Assembly: GCA_002734085.1 (NCBI GenBank)
Contig: NVXV01000015.1
Span: 37,634-101,633 of the forward strand
Reading direction: 5' to 3'
Length of the DNA: 64,000 bases
From: Fluviicola sp.
GTDB taxonomy: Bacteria; Bacteroidota; Bacteroidia; Flavobacteriales_D; Crocinitomicaceae
A model generated the notes under the pieces. It made no database searches. It had not been told where the DNA came from and saw nothing but the letters and a program-made list of their open reading frames with translations. This document shows, in pieces, positions 47,358 through 56,305 of this stretch (the stretch's first letter is position 1; each line of letters begins with the position of its first letter). A program made the position numbers and the translations under genes.

Positions 47358-47825
47358 ATGTTTAAAGGAGAGAAAAATAAATCAAATAATGATAGCCCAG
47401 AACGCTTGAATAGATTGGTTTCGGGAACTGAATTAGAGGGAGACTTAAAAACTGAAAGTAACCTTAGAGTAGATGGGAGAATTGTTGGTAATACACAGTG
47501 TAACGGCAAGTTCGTTCTTGGAGAGAAAGGAATTGTTAATGGTAACTTGAATGCAACAACTGCAGAGCTCGAGGGGACGATTGACGGAGATATTGCTATA
47601 GAAGATTTGTTAATCCTTAGAAAAACAGCAATAATCAAAGGAGGAGTTACAACTGGTAGGTTGATTATTGAAGATGGAGCACAAATTGGTGGGTCAATTC
47701 AAACAGGTGACTTGTCCCTAAAAGAACAAAATCAAATGGTTAAAGAACAAACCAAAAGTAGTAGACCCTTAAAAGACAATAGTCTTGAAGAAAAGGAAAG
47801 TGTTCAATCAGATGTCGTTTACTAA
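47358..47825 (+). CDS. Bactofilin (polymer-forming cytoskeletal protein)
   Basis: 155 residues. The central right-handed beta-helix (about 28-125) shows the short repeats LRVDGRIVGNTQC, LEGTIDGDIAIEDLLILRKT and IIKGGVTTGRLIIEDGAQIG with flanking disordered tails. Bactofilins form nucleotide-independent filaments that scaffold wall or envelope enzymes. It starts 11 bases after porW and is probably co-transcribed. Confidence 0.93.
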   Translation: MFKGEKNKSNNDSPERLNRLVSGTELEGDLKTESNLRVDGRIVGNTQCNGKFVLGEKGIVNGNLNATTAELEGTIDGDIAIEDLLILRKTAIIKGGVTTGRLIIEDGAQIGGSIQTGDLSLKEQNQMVKEQTKSSRPLKDNSLEEKESVQSDVVY

Positions 47826-47848
47826 AAAACCAAATCAGTTAATAAAAC

Positions 47849-48364
47849 TTATTTTTTTAGATTTTCAACAATTTTAGTAGTGGAAAAACCTTCCTCAAGC
47901 TCTATTGTTTGAACCTCGCCACCATCAGATTTTACTTCTTTGGAGCCTACAATATACTTTTTGCTACCTTCTTCTTTTTCTTCGGAGTCATAGTCAGCCC
48001 CCTTAACAAGAATAGAAGGTTTCAGTAGTTTTATAAGGTCGAGCGGCGTGTCGTTTTCGAATATCACTACTAGATCTACGAATTCAAGTGAAGCAATCAC
48101 TAAAGCTCTTGAGTTTTCATCGTTGATTGGTCGTTCAGGACTTTTGTTTTGTCTCTTGACACTTTCGTCTGAATTGACTCCAACAACGAGATAACTCCCA
48201 AGATTCGCAGCTTTTCCTAGATAGGTGACATGTCCTCGGTGAAGGATATCAAAACAGCCATTGGTAAATACAACTTTTTTTTCGTCGTCTTTCCATGAAG
48301 AAATTATTGCATTCCCCTCTTCCTGAGTAACTATTTTATGTTGTACTTGCTCCCACTTTGTCAT
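47849..48364 (-). CDS. rfaE2: D-glycero-beta-D-manno-heptose 1-phosphate adenylyltransferase
   Basis: 171 residues equal to the C-terminal half of HldE. The nucleotidyltransferase motif TNGCFDILHRGHVTYL (HxGH type, about 33-48) and ILVKGADYDSEE identify it. It makes ADP-heptose for LPS. The kinase half is not encoded here. Its start lies 29 bases inside the upstream membrane-protein gene. Confidence 0.93.
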   Translation of the reverse strand: MTKWEQVQHKIVTQEEGNAIISSWKDDEKKVVFTNGCFDILHRGHVTYLGKAANLGSYLVVGVNSDESVKRQNKSPERPINDENSRALVIASLEFVDLVVIFENDTPLDLIKLLKPSILVKGADYDSEEKEEGSKKYIVGSKEVKSDGGEVQTIELEEGFSTTKIVENLKK

Positions 48365-49385
48365 GCTTTTCTTTTTTGTAATTTCTCGGTAATAACACCA
48401 AAGATATTAGCCCTAATATAATCATTCCTGCTGTCTGAGACAACCAAATGATCATGCCTAAGGCTTTACCAATTCCTTCTGACTCCTCAGTAGCATCAAA
48501 TTCTCCTTTCATATAAAAAGCGACAACCACACCAACAAGGTATGGATAAGCTCCAATACCGCCATTAGTAAACATTATTCCCAGAGTACCCGCAATATAT
48601 CCAATCAATATGCCCTCCATAGGAAAAGAACTAGTTTCTTCAAATGAATAAAAACATATTCCAAAAAACGTCATATATAACGCCCAAATTAACAAGGTGT
48701 AGAAAATAAATTTACCTGGGTTTTTTGATTTGAAAATTGAAAAAACACCTTTTATGACATCTTTTATAAAGTTTTTAAACTTAGAGCGAAAGGTTTCTAC
48801 TTTCCACCAAAGAATAAGGAATATTATTAACCCACCGACAATAACACTTATAAAAATACGCATGAACCAATTACTTCCATCTTCACTGCTTGAGCCTTCA
48901 ACGATTTGATCCTTTAAAGAAATTAAGTCGTCAAAACTCAAAAATAAGGCAGCTAAAAAAACAAGTCCTAACATGATAATATCAAAAACACGTTCCGCTA
49001 TTATTGTTCCAAAGCTACTGGAAAAGGAGATTCTATCAGTTCTATATAACAATGCGGCTCTAGTAGCCTCACCAGCTCTTGGTATAAGTAAATTGACAAT
49101 ATATCCTATCATTAAAGCATGGTAACGATGCCAAAATTTTGGCGTATGTCCTAAAGGTTCTAATAAGTACTTCCAACGATAGGCACGAACAACATGACTG
49201 AAAAAGCCAAGTACTAATGAGATAATTATCCAAAAGTAATCAGCTTCTTTAATCGCTTTGAAGAAAACTGTTTTTGTGCTTTCATCCATGGCGCTGTAAA
49301 AATGCCATAGTAGATAAACTCCTATAAGTAGTGGTAGTACAACTTTGATGATTGAAATTATTCGGTTATTAGATGCTTTACTCAC
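48336..49385 (-). CDS. Flippase-like membrane protein (lysylphosphatidylglycerol synthase TM-domain family)
   Basis: 349 residues, about 8 membrane spans. The RAYRWKYLLEPLG and NLLIPRAGEATRAALLYRTD motifs are typical of the UPF0104/LPG_synthase_TM family, proposed to move lipids or lipid-linked sugars. It overlaps rfaE2 by 29 bases, which suggests a link to LPS precursors, by inference. Confidence 0.88.
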   Translation of the reverse strand: MSKASNNRIISIIKVVLPLLIGVYLLWHFYSAMDESTKTVFFKAIKEADYFWIIISLVLGFFSHVVRAYRWKYLLEPLGHTPKFWHRYHALMIGYIVNLLIPRAGEATRAALLYRTDRISFSSSFGTIIAERVFDIIMLGLVFLAALFLSFDDLISLKDQIVEGSSSEDGSNWFMRIFISVIVGGLIIFLILWWKVETFRSKFKNFIKDVIKGVFSIFKSKNPGKFIFYTLLIWALYMTFFGICFYSFEETSSFPMEGILIGYIAGTLGIMFTNGGIGAYPYLVGVVVAFYMKGEFDATEESEGIGKALGMIIWLSQTAGMIILGLISLVLLPRNYKKEKHDKVGASTT

Positions 49386-49456
49386 TAGATAAAATTTAAA
49401 TTCAGAAAAGTATTAATTTCTTAGTTATCATCAACGAAGATAATAGAATCTTAGTA

Positions 49457-49810
49457 TTAATCTTCTAAACGGTTTGTTTCTTCATTGGGGAAGCAAAGTG
49501 TTGGCTTGAATTTTTTTGCAGCTTCAAAATCCATGTATCCATAACCAATAATTATTACAATATCTCCAGGAGCACATCTTCGTGCTGCAGGACCATTTAA
49601 ACAAATAACCCCTGAATTTTTCTCACCTTTGATGACATACGTTTCTATACGTTCGCCATTGTTGATGTTTACGATTTGAACCTTTTCACCTTCAATTAAA
49701 TTTGAGGCTTCCATTAATACTTCATCTATCGTAATACTTCCTATATAGTTTAAATCTGCCTGAGTTATTTTAACCCTGTGGATTTTCGATTTGACAACTT
49801 GAATTTGCAT
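49457..49810 (-). CDS. panD: Aspartate 1-decarboxylase
   Basis: 117 residues. PanD forms beta-alanine for pantothenate and coenzyme A. The self-cleavage site Gly24-Ser25 (NYIGSITID), which makes the pyruvoyl cofactor, and the [19 protein letters not shown] segment are diagnostic. Confidence 0.97.
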   Translation of the reverse strand: MQIQVVKSKIHRVKITQADLNYIGSITIDEVLMEASNLIEGEKVQIVNINNGERIETYVIKGEKNSGVICLNGPAARRCAPGDIVIIIGYGYMDFEAAKKFKPTLCFPNEETNRLED

Positions 49811-49830
49811 GACCTATGCTTATTTTTTTG

Positions 49831-49838
49831 CAAAGATA
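49831..49838 (-). promoter_or_regulatory. -7 promoter element of panD
   Basis: The minus strand reads TATCTTTG (full TAnnTTTG), with TTTG (complement of 49855-49858) 16 bases upstream, 20 bases before the panD ATG. Confidence 0.55.
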
Positions 49839-49924
49839 CGATTTGTTTCAATGTCAAAGTATATGTTTTTTATACAATCTATATTGATGTTTACGTTATA
49901 AAAAAATAGGATAAAAAATTTATG

Positions 49925-49932
49925 TAGTTTTG
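49925..49932 (+). promoter_or_regulatory. -7 promoter element of the carbamoyltransferase module
   Basis: TAGTTTTG, a full TAnnTTTG match, 31 bases before the GTG at 49964. No -33 TTTG at normal spacing. Confidence 0.45.
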
Positions 49933-49963
49933 GACTCACTATTTTAGAATAATTACTTATCAA

Positions 49964-51829
49964 GTGGCAAAAATATTAGGAATATCGGCTTTTTATCATG
50001 ATTCGGCGGCGGCTATTACTGTTGATGGTGAGATTATTGCTGCGGTTCAGGAAGAAAGGTTTACACGAGAAAAGCACACTGCAAAATTTCCGATTGAGGC
50101 AATAAAATACTGCTTGGAAGAAACAGGATTAACAATTGATGAACTGGATGCCATTGTGTTTTATGATAAACCAATTCTAAAATTTGAGAGGTTGCTTCAA
50201 ACGTATTATTCCTTTGCTCCAAAAGGGTTGATTTCTTTCCTTAAAGCAATTCCAGTATGGATCAATGAAAAATTGTTTTTAAAAAAAATGATTTATGATG
50301 GATTAAAAGAAATTGGAAGCTACGATAAAAAAAGCCTGAAGTTATTGTTTAGCGAGCATCATTTATCACACGCAGCGAGTAGTTTCTATGCCTCACCTTA
50401 TGAGGAATCAGCAATACTTACAATAGATGGTGTTGGTGAGTGGTGTACGGCATCGATTGCTCATGGTAAAGGTGCAAACATTGAAGTCAAACAAGAAATG
50501 AATTTTCCTCATTCTATAGGTTTATTGTATTCTGCTTTTACATACTTTCTAGGTTTTAAAGTAAATTCTGGAGAATATAAGTTGATGGGTTTAGCGCCTT
50601 ATGGGAACCCAAATGCTTCGGAAACAAACGAGTTCATTGCTAAAATAAAATCGGATTTAATTGATATTAAGTCAGACGGGTCATTATGGATGGATCAGTC
50701 TTATTTTGGTTACGCTACTGGTTTAAGAATGATTAAAACCGCAAAATGGGAAAAGTTATTTGGTGTCTCTAAACGAAAAGAAGAATCTGAATTAACACAG
50801 TCCTACTGCAATTTGGCGCTCGCGATTCAAAAAGTTACTGAGGAAGTAGTGCTTAAAATGGCACAACAGGCTAAAAAGATAACTGGCTCAAAAAATATAT
50901 GTTTGGCTGGAGGAGTGGCATTAAACTGTGTGGCGAACGGAGAATTAATCAAAGAGAATATATTTGAAAATGTTTATATTCAACCTGCTTCAGGAGATGC
51001 TGGAGGTGCGTTAGGTGCTTGTTGGGCTATTCACTATCTCTATTTTGAAAAGGAAAGAGTAGTTTCACCAGGAACAGATGCTATGAAAGGAGCCTATTTA
51101 GGTCCCGATTTTGTCGAAAAGGAAATCCTCAGTATGAGTAGAAAGGCAAAAGCCAATTTTATAGAATATGATAATGACTCAGCTTTGTTCAATTCAGTGG
51201 CTAAAGAATTGGCTGAAGGAAAAGTAGTAGGATGGTTCCAAGGAAGAATGGAGTTTGGTCCGAGGGCATTAGGAAACCGTTCTATTCTTGGAGATGCGAG
51301 GAATGAAGAAATGCAGAAAACAATCAACCTCAAAATTAAATTTAGAGAAGGATATCGACCATTTGCTCCTATTGTTTTGAAAGAAGATGCCAACAAATAT
51401 TTTGATTTGACACAAGATTCTCCTTACATGCTTATTGTAGCTCCTGTCAGTGAAAATATTCGTTTGGGGCTTCCTGAAAATTATTATGAGATGCCTTTGT
51501 TCGAACGTTTATATGTTAAAAGAAGTAATCTACAAGCCATAACACACGTAGATTTTTCTGCTCGAATTCAAACGGTTAGTAACGACACCAATGAAAAGTT
51601 GACAGGTTTACTAAAAGCTTTTAAATCAGTAACAGGAGAGTCAGTTCTTGTAAACACAAGCTTCAACGTGAGAGGAGAGCCCATTGTTTGCACTCCATTC
51701 GATGCTTACCGTTGTTTTATGAGTACGAATATGGATATATTAGTACTGAATAACTTTATGTATATAAAATCGGAACAGCCAGATGCCGAAAACAACGAAA
51801 AGTGGAAAGTTAAATTTGAAAGAGACTAA
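49964..51829 (+). CDS. Carbamoyltransferase (NodU/TobZ family)
   Basis: 621 residues. The N-terminal Kae1-like domain has ILGISAFYHDSAAAI (about 4-18), the metal-binding HHLSHAASSFYASPYE (near 131) and TIDGVGEWC. The C-terminal domain has GWFQGRMEFGPRALGNRSIL and RPFAPIVL. These enzymes carbamoylate hydroxyl groups on sugars, antibiotics or toxins. GTG start; MAKILGIS fits the family. The following three genes (SGNH-like, DUF5989, SxtJ) form a module with it; a surface or envelope sugar is the likely acceptor, by inference. Confidence 0.95.
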   Translation: MAKILGISAFYHDSAAAITVDGEIIAAVQEERFTREKHTAKFPIEAIKYCLEETGLTIDELDAIVFYDKPILKFERLLQTYYSFAPKGLISFLKAIPVWINEKLFLKKMIYDGLKEIGSYDKKSLKLLFSEHHLSHAASSFYASPYEESAILTIDGVGEWCTASIAHGKGANIEVKQEMNFPHSIGLLYSAFTYFLGFKVNSGEYKLMGLAPYGNPNASETNEFIAKIKSDLIDIKSDGSLWMDQSYFGYATGLRMIKTAKWEKLFGVSKRKEESELTQSYCNLALAIQKVTEEVVLKMAQQAKKITGSKNICLAGGVALNCVANGELIKENIFENVYIQPASGDAGGALGACWAIHYLYFEKERVVSPGTDAMKGAYLGPDFVEKEILSMSRKAKANFIEYDNDSALFNSVAKELAEGKVVGWFQGRMEFGPRALGNRSILGDARNEEMQKTINLKIKFREGYRPFAPIVLKEDANKYFDLTQDSPYMLIVAPVSENIRLGLPENYYEMPLFERLYVKRSNLQAITHVDFSARIQTVSNDTNEKLTGLLKAFKSVTGESVLVNTSFNVRGEPIVCTPFDAYRCFMSTNMDILVLNNFMYIKSEQPDAENNEKWKVKFERD

Positions 51830-53004
51830 TGGAGTTGTTGAAAAAATATAAAAGCATTTTATTTTTAATTTTAGCGACTGTCCTGTGTTTTGTGGTGGCC
51901 AATCAAATTAGAGTGGCAAACGGCGGCACATTTGTTTCTGGGGTCATGTATTTTAGATATGCTGGTTATTTGTTGATTGCCTTATTAGTTTTTAGAATCG
52001 GCGTAAAAACAAAACTGTTCATAGTTCACAACCTTGCTATGATTGCGATAATTTTCATTCTATTAGAAATAACATTTTATTCTCTTTTAGGTGCGCCAAC
52101 AAGAGAAAACAAAGATTTTGCGATACCTGTTCTAGTTAATGATGATCAAAAATACGTTGGTTATCTACCCCCAAAAGACACTGTCATAAACGATATTTTT
52201 GTATTTGAAGGAGACACCTCTTTTAATGTTGAATACAGCATTGATCATTTTAGAAAGCGGATTACACCTGGCCCAGAGGGTAATGAGAATAGTGAGTTTG
52301 CTCTGTTTTTTGGTTGTTCCATTGCGTATGGATATGGGTTGGAGGATGATCAAACAATTCCCTACCATTATCAATCCAATGGGAACATTGTGGCCTATAA
52401 TTTTGGATTTAATGGGCACGGGACAAACCATATAGCCGCGAGATTAGAGAATCAAGATTTATCAAAACAGGTTGATGAAGAAAAGGGTAAAGCCTTTTAT
52501 TTGTTTTTCTGGGATCATATACCAAGAGCTATTGGAACAATGAGAAGACATACTTCGTGGCTTCACTTTGCACCTTATTATTATTTGGAAAATGATTCTT
52601 TGAAAAGAGATAAAATGTTTAAGGATGGGAGACCAATCAGATCTTATATTTATGAAAGTATATATCAGAGTAGTGTCTTAGAATACTTTGAAGTAGATTT
52701 CCCTTTGTCGTTGAATGAGTCTCATTTTGATTTGGTTGCTGAAATAATTAGTTACTCAAAAAAAATGTATTCTGAACAGTTTGGAAATGATGATTTTTAC
52801 ACGGTGATTATGCCGACATACGTAGATTATACCGAAGAAGAATTGAAAGTGTTTATGGACATTGTAGAAAGCAAAGGAGTAGAGATTATTGACTTATCGA
52901 AAATGGTGGATTATGGTCCAAAGTATACTTTGGAAAATGATGGTCACCCGAATAATTCATATAATAAACTTTTCACAAAGGAATTGTATAATAAGATTAA
53001 GTAA
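51829..53004 (+). CDS. Membrane-anchored SGNH-hydrolase-like protein
   Basis: 391 residues. Three N-terminal membrane spans (about 9-27, 40-58, 66-87) precede an extracytoplasmic domain with an SGNH-like plan: block I FFGCSIAYGYGLEDDQ (about 161-176; GCS in place of GDS), a YNFGFNGHGTNH block, and a final DGHPN Asp-His pair (near 379). It could transfer or remove acyl groups on the same glycan modified by the carbamoyltransferase; inference. Starts in a TAATG overlap with the previous gene. Confidence 0.7.
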   Translation: MELLKKYKSILFLILATVLCFVVANQIRVANGGTFVSGVMYFRYAGYLLIALLVFRIGVKTKLFIVHNLAMIAIIFILLEITFYSLLGAPTRENKDFAIPVLVNDDQKYVGYLPPKDTVINDIFVFEGDTSFNVEYSIDHFRKRITPGPEGNENSEFALFFGCSIAYGYGLEDDQTIPYHYQSNGNIVAYNFGFNGHGTNHIAARLENQDLSKQVDEEKGKAFYLFFWDHIPRAIGTMRRHTSWLHFAPYYYLENDSLKRDKMFKDGRPIRSYIYESIYQSSVLEYFEVDFPLSLNESHFDLVAEIISYSKKMYSEQFGNDDFYTVIMPTYVDYTEEELKVFMDIVESKGVEIIDLSKMVDYGPKYTLENDGHPNNSYNKLFTKELYNKIK

Positions 53005-53017
53005 GTACTTTTACACT

Positions 53018-53167
53018 ATGGAATTTTTGAGAGACTTGTGGTTATTTATGAAAGAACGCAAAAAGTTCTGGTTGGCTCCTGCGATTATTATCTTACTTAT
53101 TTTAGGGATACTTATCGTTTTTGCAGGAGGTAGCGCCGTAGCACCTTTCATCTATACATTATTTTAG
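53018..53167 (+). CDS. DUF5989 small membrane protein
   Basis: 49 residues, start ATG at 53018: MEFLRDLWLFMKERKKFWLA, then one membrane span with the AGGSAVAPFIYTLF end. This is the DUF5989 pattern, found almost always between a carbamoyltransferase and an SxtJ protein. Function unknown. Confidence 0.88.
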   Translation: MEFLRDLWLFMKERKKFWLAPAIIILLILGILIVFAGGSAVAPFIYTLF

Positions 53168-53170
53168 TAA

Positions 53171-53539
53171 ATGAAACAAAAGAATCCAAATACAGCGTTA
53201 ACCGTATTGACAATTATTGTAGGGTTGTTAGTCGTTAATTTCTTTGTGAAGAACGAAGTGTTAGTGTGGGTAGCTATTGCTATTGGAGGCTTGTCTATTC
53301 TTTCCTCTTTGATTAGAAATACCATTCACTTCTTATGGATGAAGCTAGCTGATATATTGGGATTAATCATACCAAAGATTATTTTAAGTTTGGTTTTTTT
53401 CTTAATTGTCACACCACTCGGAGTCTTTTCAAGATGGTTAAGTCCAAAAGAACAATTGATTTTAAAAAATGATAAGGACAGTACATTTTTTGATGTAGAT
53501 AAGAAGTTCGAAAAATCATTTTTTGAAAAACCGTGGTAA
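53171..53539 (+). CDS. SxtJ-family membrane protein
   Basis: 122 residues with about four hydrophobic segments (about 10-24, 30-46, 60-90). The C-terminal DKKFEKSFFEKPW ending is typical. Named after a saxitoxin-cluster gene, but the family is widespread next to carbamoyltransferases, so toxin synthesis is not implied. Starts 3 bases after the DUF5989 stop. Confidence 0.85.
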   Translation: MKQKNPNTALTVLTIIVGLLVVNFFVKNEVLVWVAIAIGGLSILSSLIRNTIHFLWMKLADILGLIIPKIILSLVFFLIVTPLGVFSRWLSPKEQLILKNDKDSTFFDVDKKFEKSFFEKPW

Positions 53540-53654
53540 CTCAATTCAGGTTTCTTCAATTACTAACAATACCTCGCTAAAAACTATTCAATCCACCTGT
53601 AAAACGAGAGACGCAATTTTCTAACTTTACGTTAATTCATAAAGAATTGACAAA

Positions 53655-54581
53655 ATGGAGTTAAGAGAGCCCACAACGTTAAAGGAAGTAGCAGAATTTT
53701 TGGGATGTTCCTATGATGGAAATCCAGAGCATAGAATTACAGGTTTTAATGAAATACATCGAGTGAAATCTGGAGATATAGTTTTTGTAGATCATCCAAA
53801 ATACTACGATAAAGCATTAAAAAGTGCGGCAACAACAATATTAATTGATAAGAAAGTTGATTACCCTGAAGGAAAGGGCCTTTTGATTAGTAAAAATCCA
53901 TTTGATGACTTTAATAAGTTAACCCTACACTATACGCCAAGAAAGAACCTGAATAATAATATAGGTGAAAACACTTCCATATCTGATTCTGCTATTGTCT
54001 ATCCAAATGTTGTTATAGGAAATGATGTTACCATAGGAGATAATGTTATCCTATATCCAGGAGTTGTTATTATGGATAGAACGATAATAGAAGATAATGT
54101 TGTTATCGGAGCAAATACAGTAATCGGACATAATGCTTTTTATTATAAAAAGAAATCATCAGGTTATGATAGAATGCATACCTGTGGGAGAGTAATCATT
54201 AGAAAAAATGCTGAACTTGGATCCTTATGCAGTATTGATGCTGGTGTTACGGATGATACAATCATTGGGGAAGGCACAAAAATAGACAATCAAGTGCATG
54301 TTGGACATGATACAATTATTGGTAAAAATTGCCTGTTAGCTGCAAATGTCGGACTTGCAGGATGTGTTGAGCTGAAAGATAATGTTACTTTATGGGGGCA
54401 AGTTGGTTGTGCAAGCGATGTAGTTATTGGAGAAAATGCGGTTGTATTTGCTCAATCTGGTATTTCAAAAAGCCTAGCGCCGAACAAAACTTATTTTGGA
54501 AGTCCAGCTAAAGATATACGATTAATGTATAGAGAAATGGCAGCAATTCGAAAACTCCCAGAAATTTTAGAAAATTTATAA
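53655..54581 (+). CDS. lpxD: LpxD-type UDP-3-O-acylglucosamine N-acyltransferase
   Basis: 308 residues. An N-terminal uridine-binding domain (about 1-100) is followed by a left-handed beta-helix of hexapeptide repeats (about 105-270, VVIGNDVTIGDNVILYPGVV) with the catalytic-type His in VHVGHDTIIG, then a helical C-terminus. LpxD adds the N-linked acyl chain in lipid A synthesis. Bacteroidota often carry two paralogues; this shorter one could be the second, so the exact substrate is uncertain. A near-consensus -7 (TAACTTTA) lies at 53622-53629. Confidence 0.85.
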   Translation: MELREPTTLKEVAEFLGCSYDGNPEHRITGFNEIHRVKSGDIVFVDHPKYYDKALKSAATTILIDKKVDYPEGKGLLISKNPFDDFNKLTLHYTPRKNLNNNIGENTSISDSAIVYPNVVIGNDVTIGDNVILYPGVVIMDRTIIEDNVVIGANTVIGHNAFYYKKKSSGYDRMHTCGRVIIRKNAELGSLCSIDAGVTDDTIIGEGTKIDNQVHVGHDTIIGKNCLLAANVGLAGCVELKDNVTLWGQVGCASDVVIGENAVVFAQSGISKSLAPNKTYFGSPAKDIRLMYREMAAIRKLPEILENL

Positions 54582-54587
54582 TAGACA

Positions 54588-55823
54588 ATGAAGGATTCCC
54601 TTATTCAAGAATTAGAGCATCAACTGAAGTTAAAAGACTTTAAGTTGAACTCTCTGCTTGAAATTACAAACGGGATTAATTCAAATGAATCGGTTGAGCA
54701 ATTGATTTCAGTGTATGAATTTATATTAAAGGAACAGCTTGGTTTCGAAAAATTTATTCTCTTCAATAAACAAGATAATTGGCACTACTTAATTAAAACG
54801 GGTGTTAAGGGAAAAGTTAGAGATATCGACGTAGAACAGGATTTGTTTCGCTTTAAGGAAATCACTGTCATTGAATCCTCCCATTTAGAGGCTTTAAACG
54901 AATTTGACGTTGTTGTACCTGTTTACCATAAAGAAAAACCACTTGCTTTTCTATTAATTAAAGGAATTCAAGAGGAGGAGACGTTCAGATTGAAAAGCTC
55001 TTTAAATAATTTGACATTCATTCAAACACTAACAAATATCATCGTTGTTGCCATAGAGAATAAACGTATGGCGAGGCAAGGACTTAAACAAGAAAGAATT
55101 AAAAAGGAACTGGAAGTGGCTTCGGAGATGCAAAAACTACTTTTTCCTGATGATCTACCTTCAGACAAACGATTAGATCTTGCTGCAACATACAAAGCCA
55201 GACATGAGGTAGGTGGGGATTATTATGATTTCATACCTATTAATGATGACGAATTTATTATATGTATAGCTGATGTGTCAGGGAAAGGAATTAGTGCAGC
55301 GATGCTGATGGCTAACTTTCAAGCAACGATAAGAACATTGTTAAATTATCAACGTTTTGATTTGGAGTTTCTTATCGTCGAGCTAAACAAAAAGGTGATG
55401 AAAAGTGCCAAAGGAGAAAAATTTATAACCTTTTTCATTGGACAGTATAATTCTAAAACAAGAAGCTTTAAATATGTTAATGCTGGACATAATCATCCAA
55501 TCCTGACAACAGGGAGAAAAGCTCAGTTTCTGGATAAAGGCTCTGTTGGATTAGGAATGCTTGACGAAATGCCTTTTATAGAGTCTGATGAGGTGCAAAT
55601 CCCTCCAAACTCAACGATAGTTTTGTATACAGACGGAGTAGTTGAGTTACAGAACAAAGAAGGAGACTATTTTGAAACAGATCGCTTGATTAAACTAATA
55701 CACAGTTTCTATCCACTTAAGATGGAAGATTTAAATAATCTCATCTTTTCTAAATTAGATGAATTTCGAGGGAAAGAAGAGTTAGTGGATGATACAGCGA
55801 TATTCAGCTGTAGAATATTTTAG
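54588..55823 (+). CDS. GAF / SpoIIE-type PP2C phosphatase (RsbU-like)
   Basis: 411 residues. A coiled helix and GAF-like sensor (about 20-160), then a SpoIIE phosphatase (about 200-410) with HEVGGDYYDFI, ADVSGKGISAAMLMAN and a final VDDTAIFSCRIF, holding the metal-binding aspartates. Such proteins dephosphorylate anti-anti-sigma-like partners. Six bases after lpxD, so probably co-transcribed. Its stop overlaps the convergent lipoprotein gene stop (TTAG). Confidence 0.9.
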   Translation: MKDSLIQELEHQLKLKDFKLNSLLEITNGINSNESVEQLISVYEFILKEQLGFEKFILFNKQDNWHYLIKTGVKGKVRDIDVEQDLFRFKEITVIESSHLEALNEFDVVVPVYHKEKPLAFLLIKGIQEEETFRLKSSLNNLTFIQTLTNIIVVAIENKRMARQGLKQERIKKELEVASEMQKLLFPDDLPSDKRLDLAATYKARHEVGGDYYDFIPINDDEFIICIADVSGKGISAAMLMANFQATIRTLLNYQRFDLEFLIVELNKKVMKSAKGEKFITFFIGQYNSKTRSFKYVNAGHNHPILTTGRKAQFLDKGSVGLGMLDEMPFIESDEVQIPPNSTIVLYTDGVVELQNKEGDYFETDRLIKLIHSFYPLKMEDLNNLIFSKLDEFRGKEELVDDTAIFSCRIF

Positions 55824-56260
55824 TTTTTCTCAACCTCGAATACTGGAGTGTAACTACTAGGAATTGCACTCGTGAGTACCCAGTTTTCTATAGAAACAGT
55901 CCCATCACAATAGTCACACTCGGTTATCGTTACAGTATAAGTCGCTACTTGAGCAGTCTCACTAATCGTGACATTACGATTATAACCAGAACTGCATGTC
56001 GCTGTTGTTGGAAGAGAGAAAACTGAATATTCTGAAAAATCTACAGGTTCATAAGTCACACCCCCATCAAAACTTACTTCAATAGGTACACTGTATTGAC
56101 TTGCATTTGTGATGAAGTTTGCACCACCTTCGCCTCCAATCACTTTAACTATAGCGTCTTTTACTATATAACCACCTTCACTATTTGAAGGGTCACACTT
56201 ATTACATCCAGTTAGAAGTATTGATAAAAGCAATCCTGAGAGTAGTAAAATATATTTCAT
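55820..56260 (-). CDS. Cysteine-containing lipoprotein of unknown function
   Basis: 146 residues from the ATG at 56260, chosen because it begins the signal MKYILLLSGLLLSILLTGC (lipid Cys19). The mature part is strand-rich with cysteines in NKCDPS, TATCSSG and TECDYCDG, which could form disulfides or bind metal. No family recognised. It lies 45 bases after lptB on the same strand. Confidence 0.65.
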   Translation of the reverse strand: MKYILLLSGLLLSILLTGCNKCDPSNSEGGYIVKDAIVKVIGGEGGANFITNASQYSVPIEVSFDGGVTYEPVDFSEYSVFSLPTTATCSSGYNRNVTISETAQVATYTVTITECDYCDGTVSIENWVLTSAIPSSYTPVFEVEKN

Positions 56261-56305
56261 TTTATTTGATATTGGTTGTTTATAACACACTTGCATACAA
56301 AAGTA

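Noticed and set aside
52889..53017. An upstream start extending the DUF5989 gene to 92 residues.
   Set aside because: It would overlap the SGNH-like gene by over 100 bases; the ATG at 53018 gives the exact family length and N-terminus.
49964..53539. A saxitoxin- or aminoglycoside-type biosynthetic cluster, suggested by SxtJ and TobZ similarity.
   Set aside because: No other natural-product genes are near, and these families are common in envelope-modification modules.
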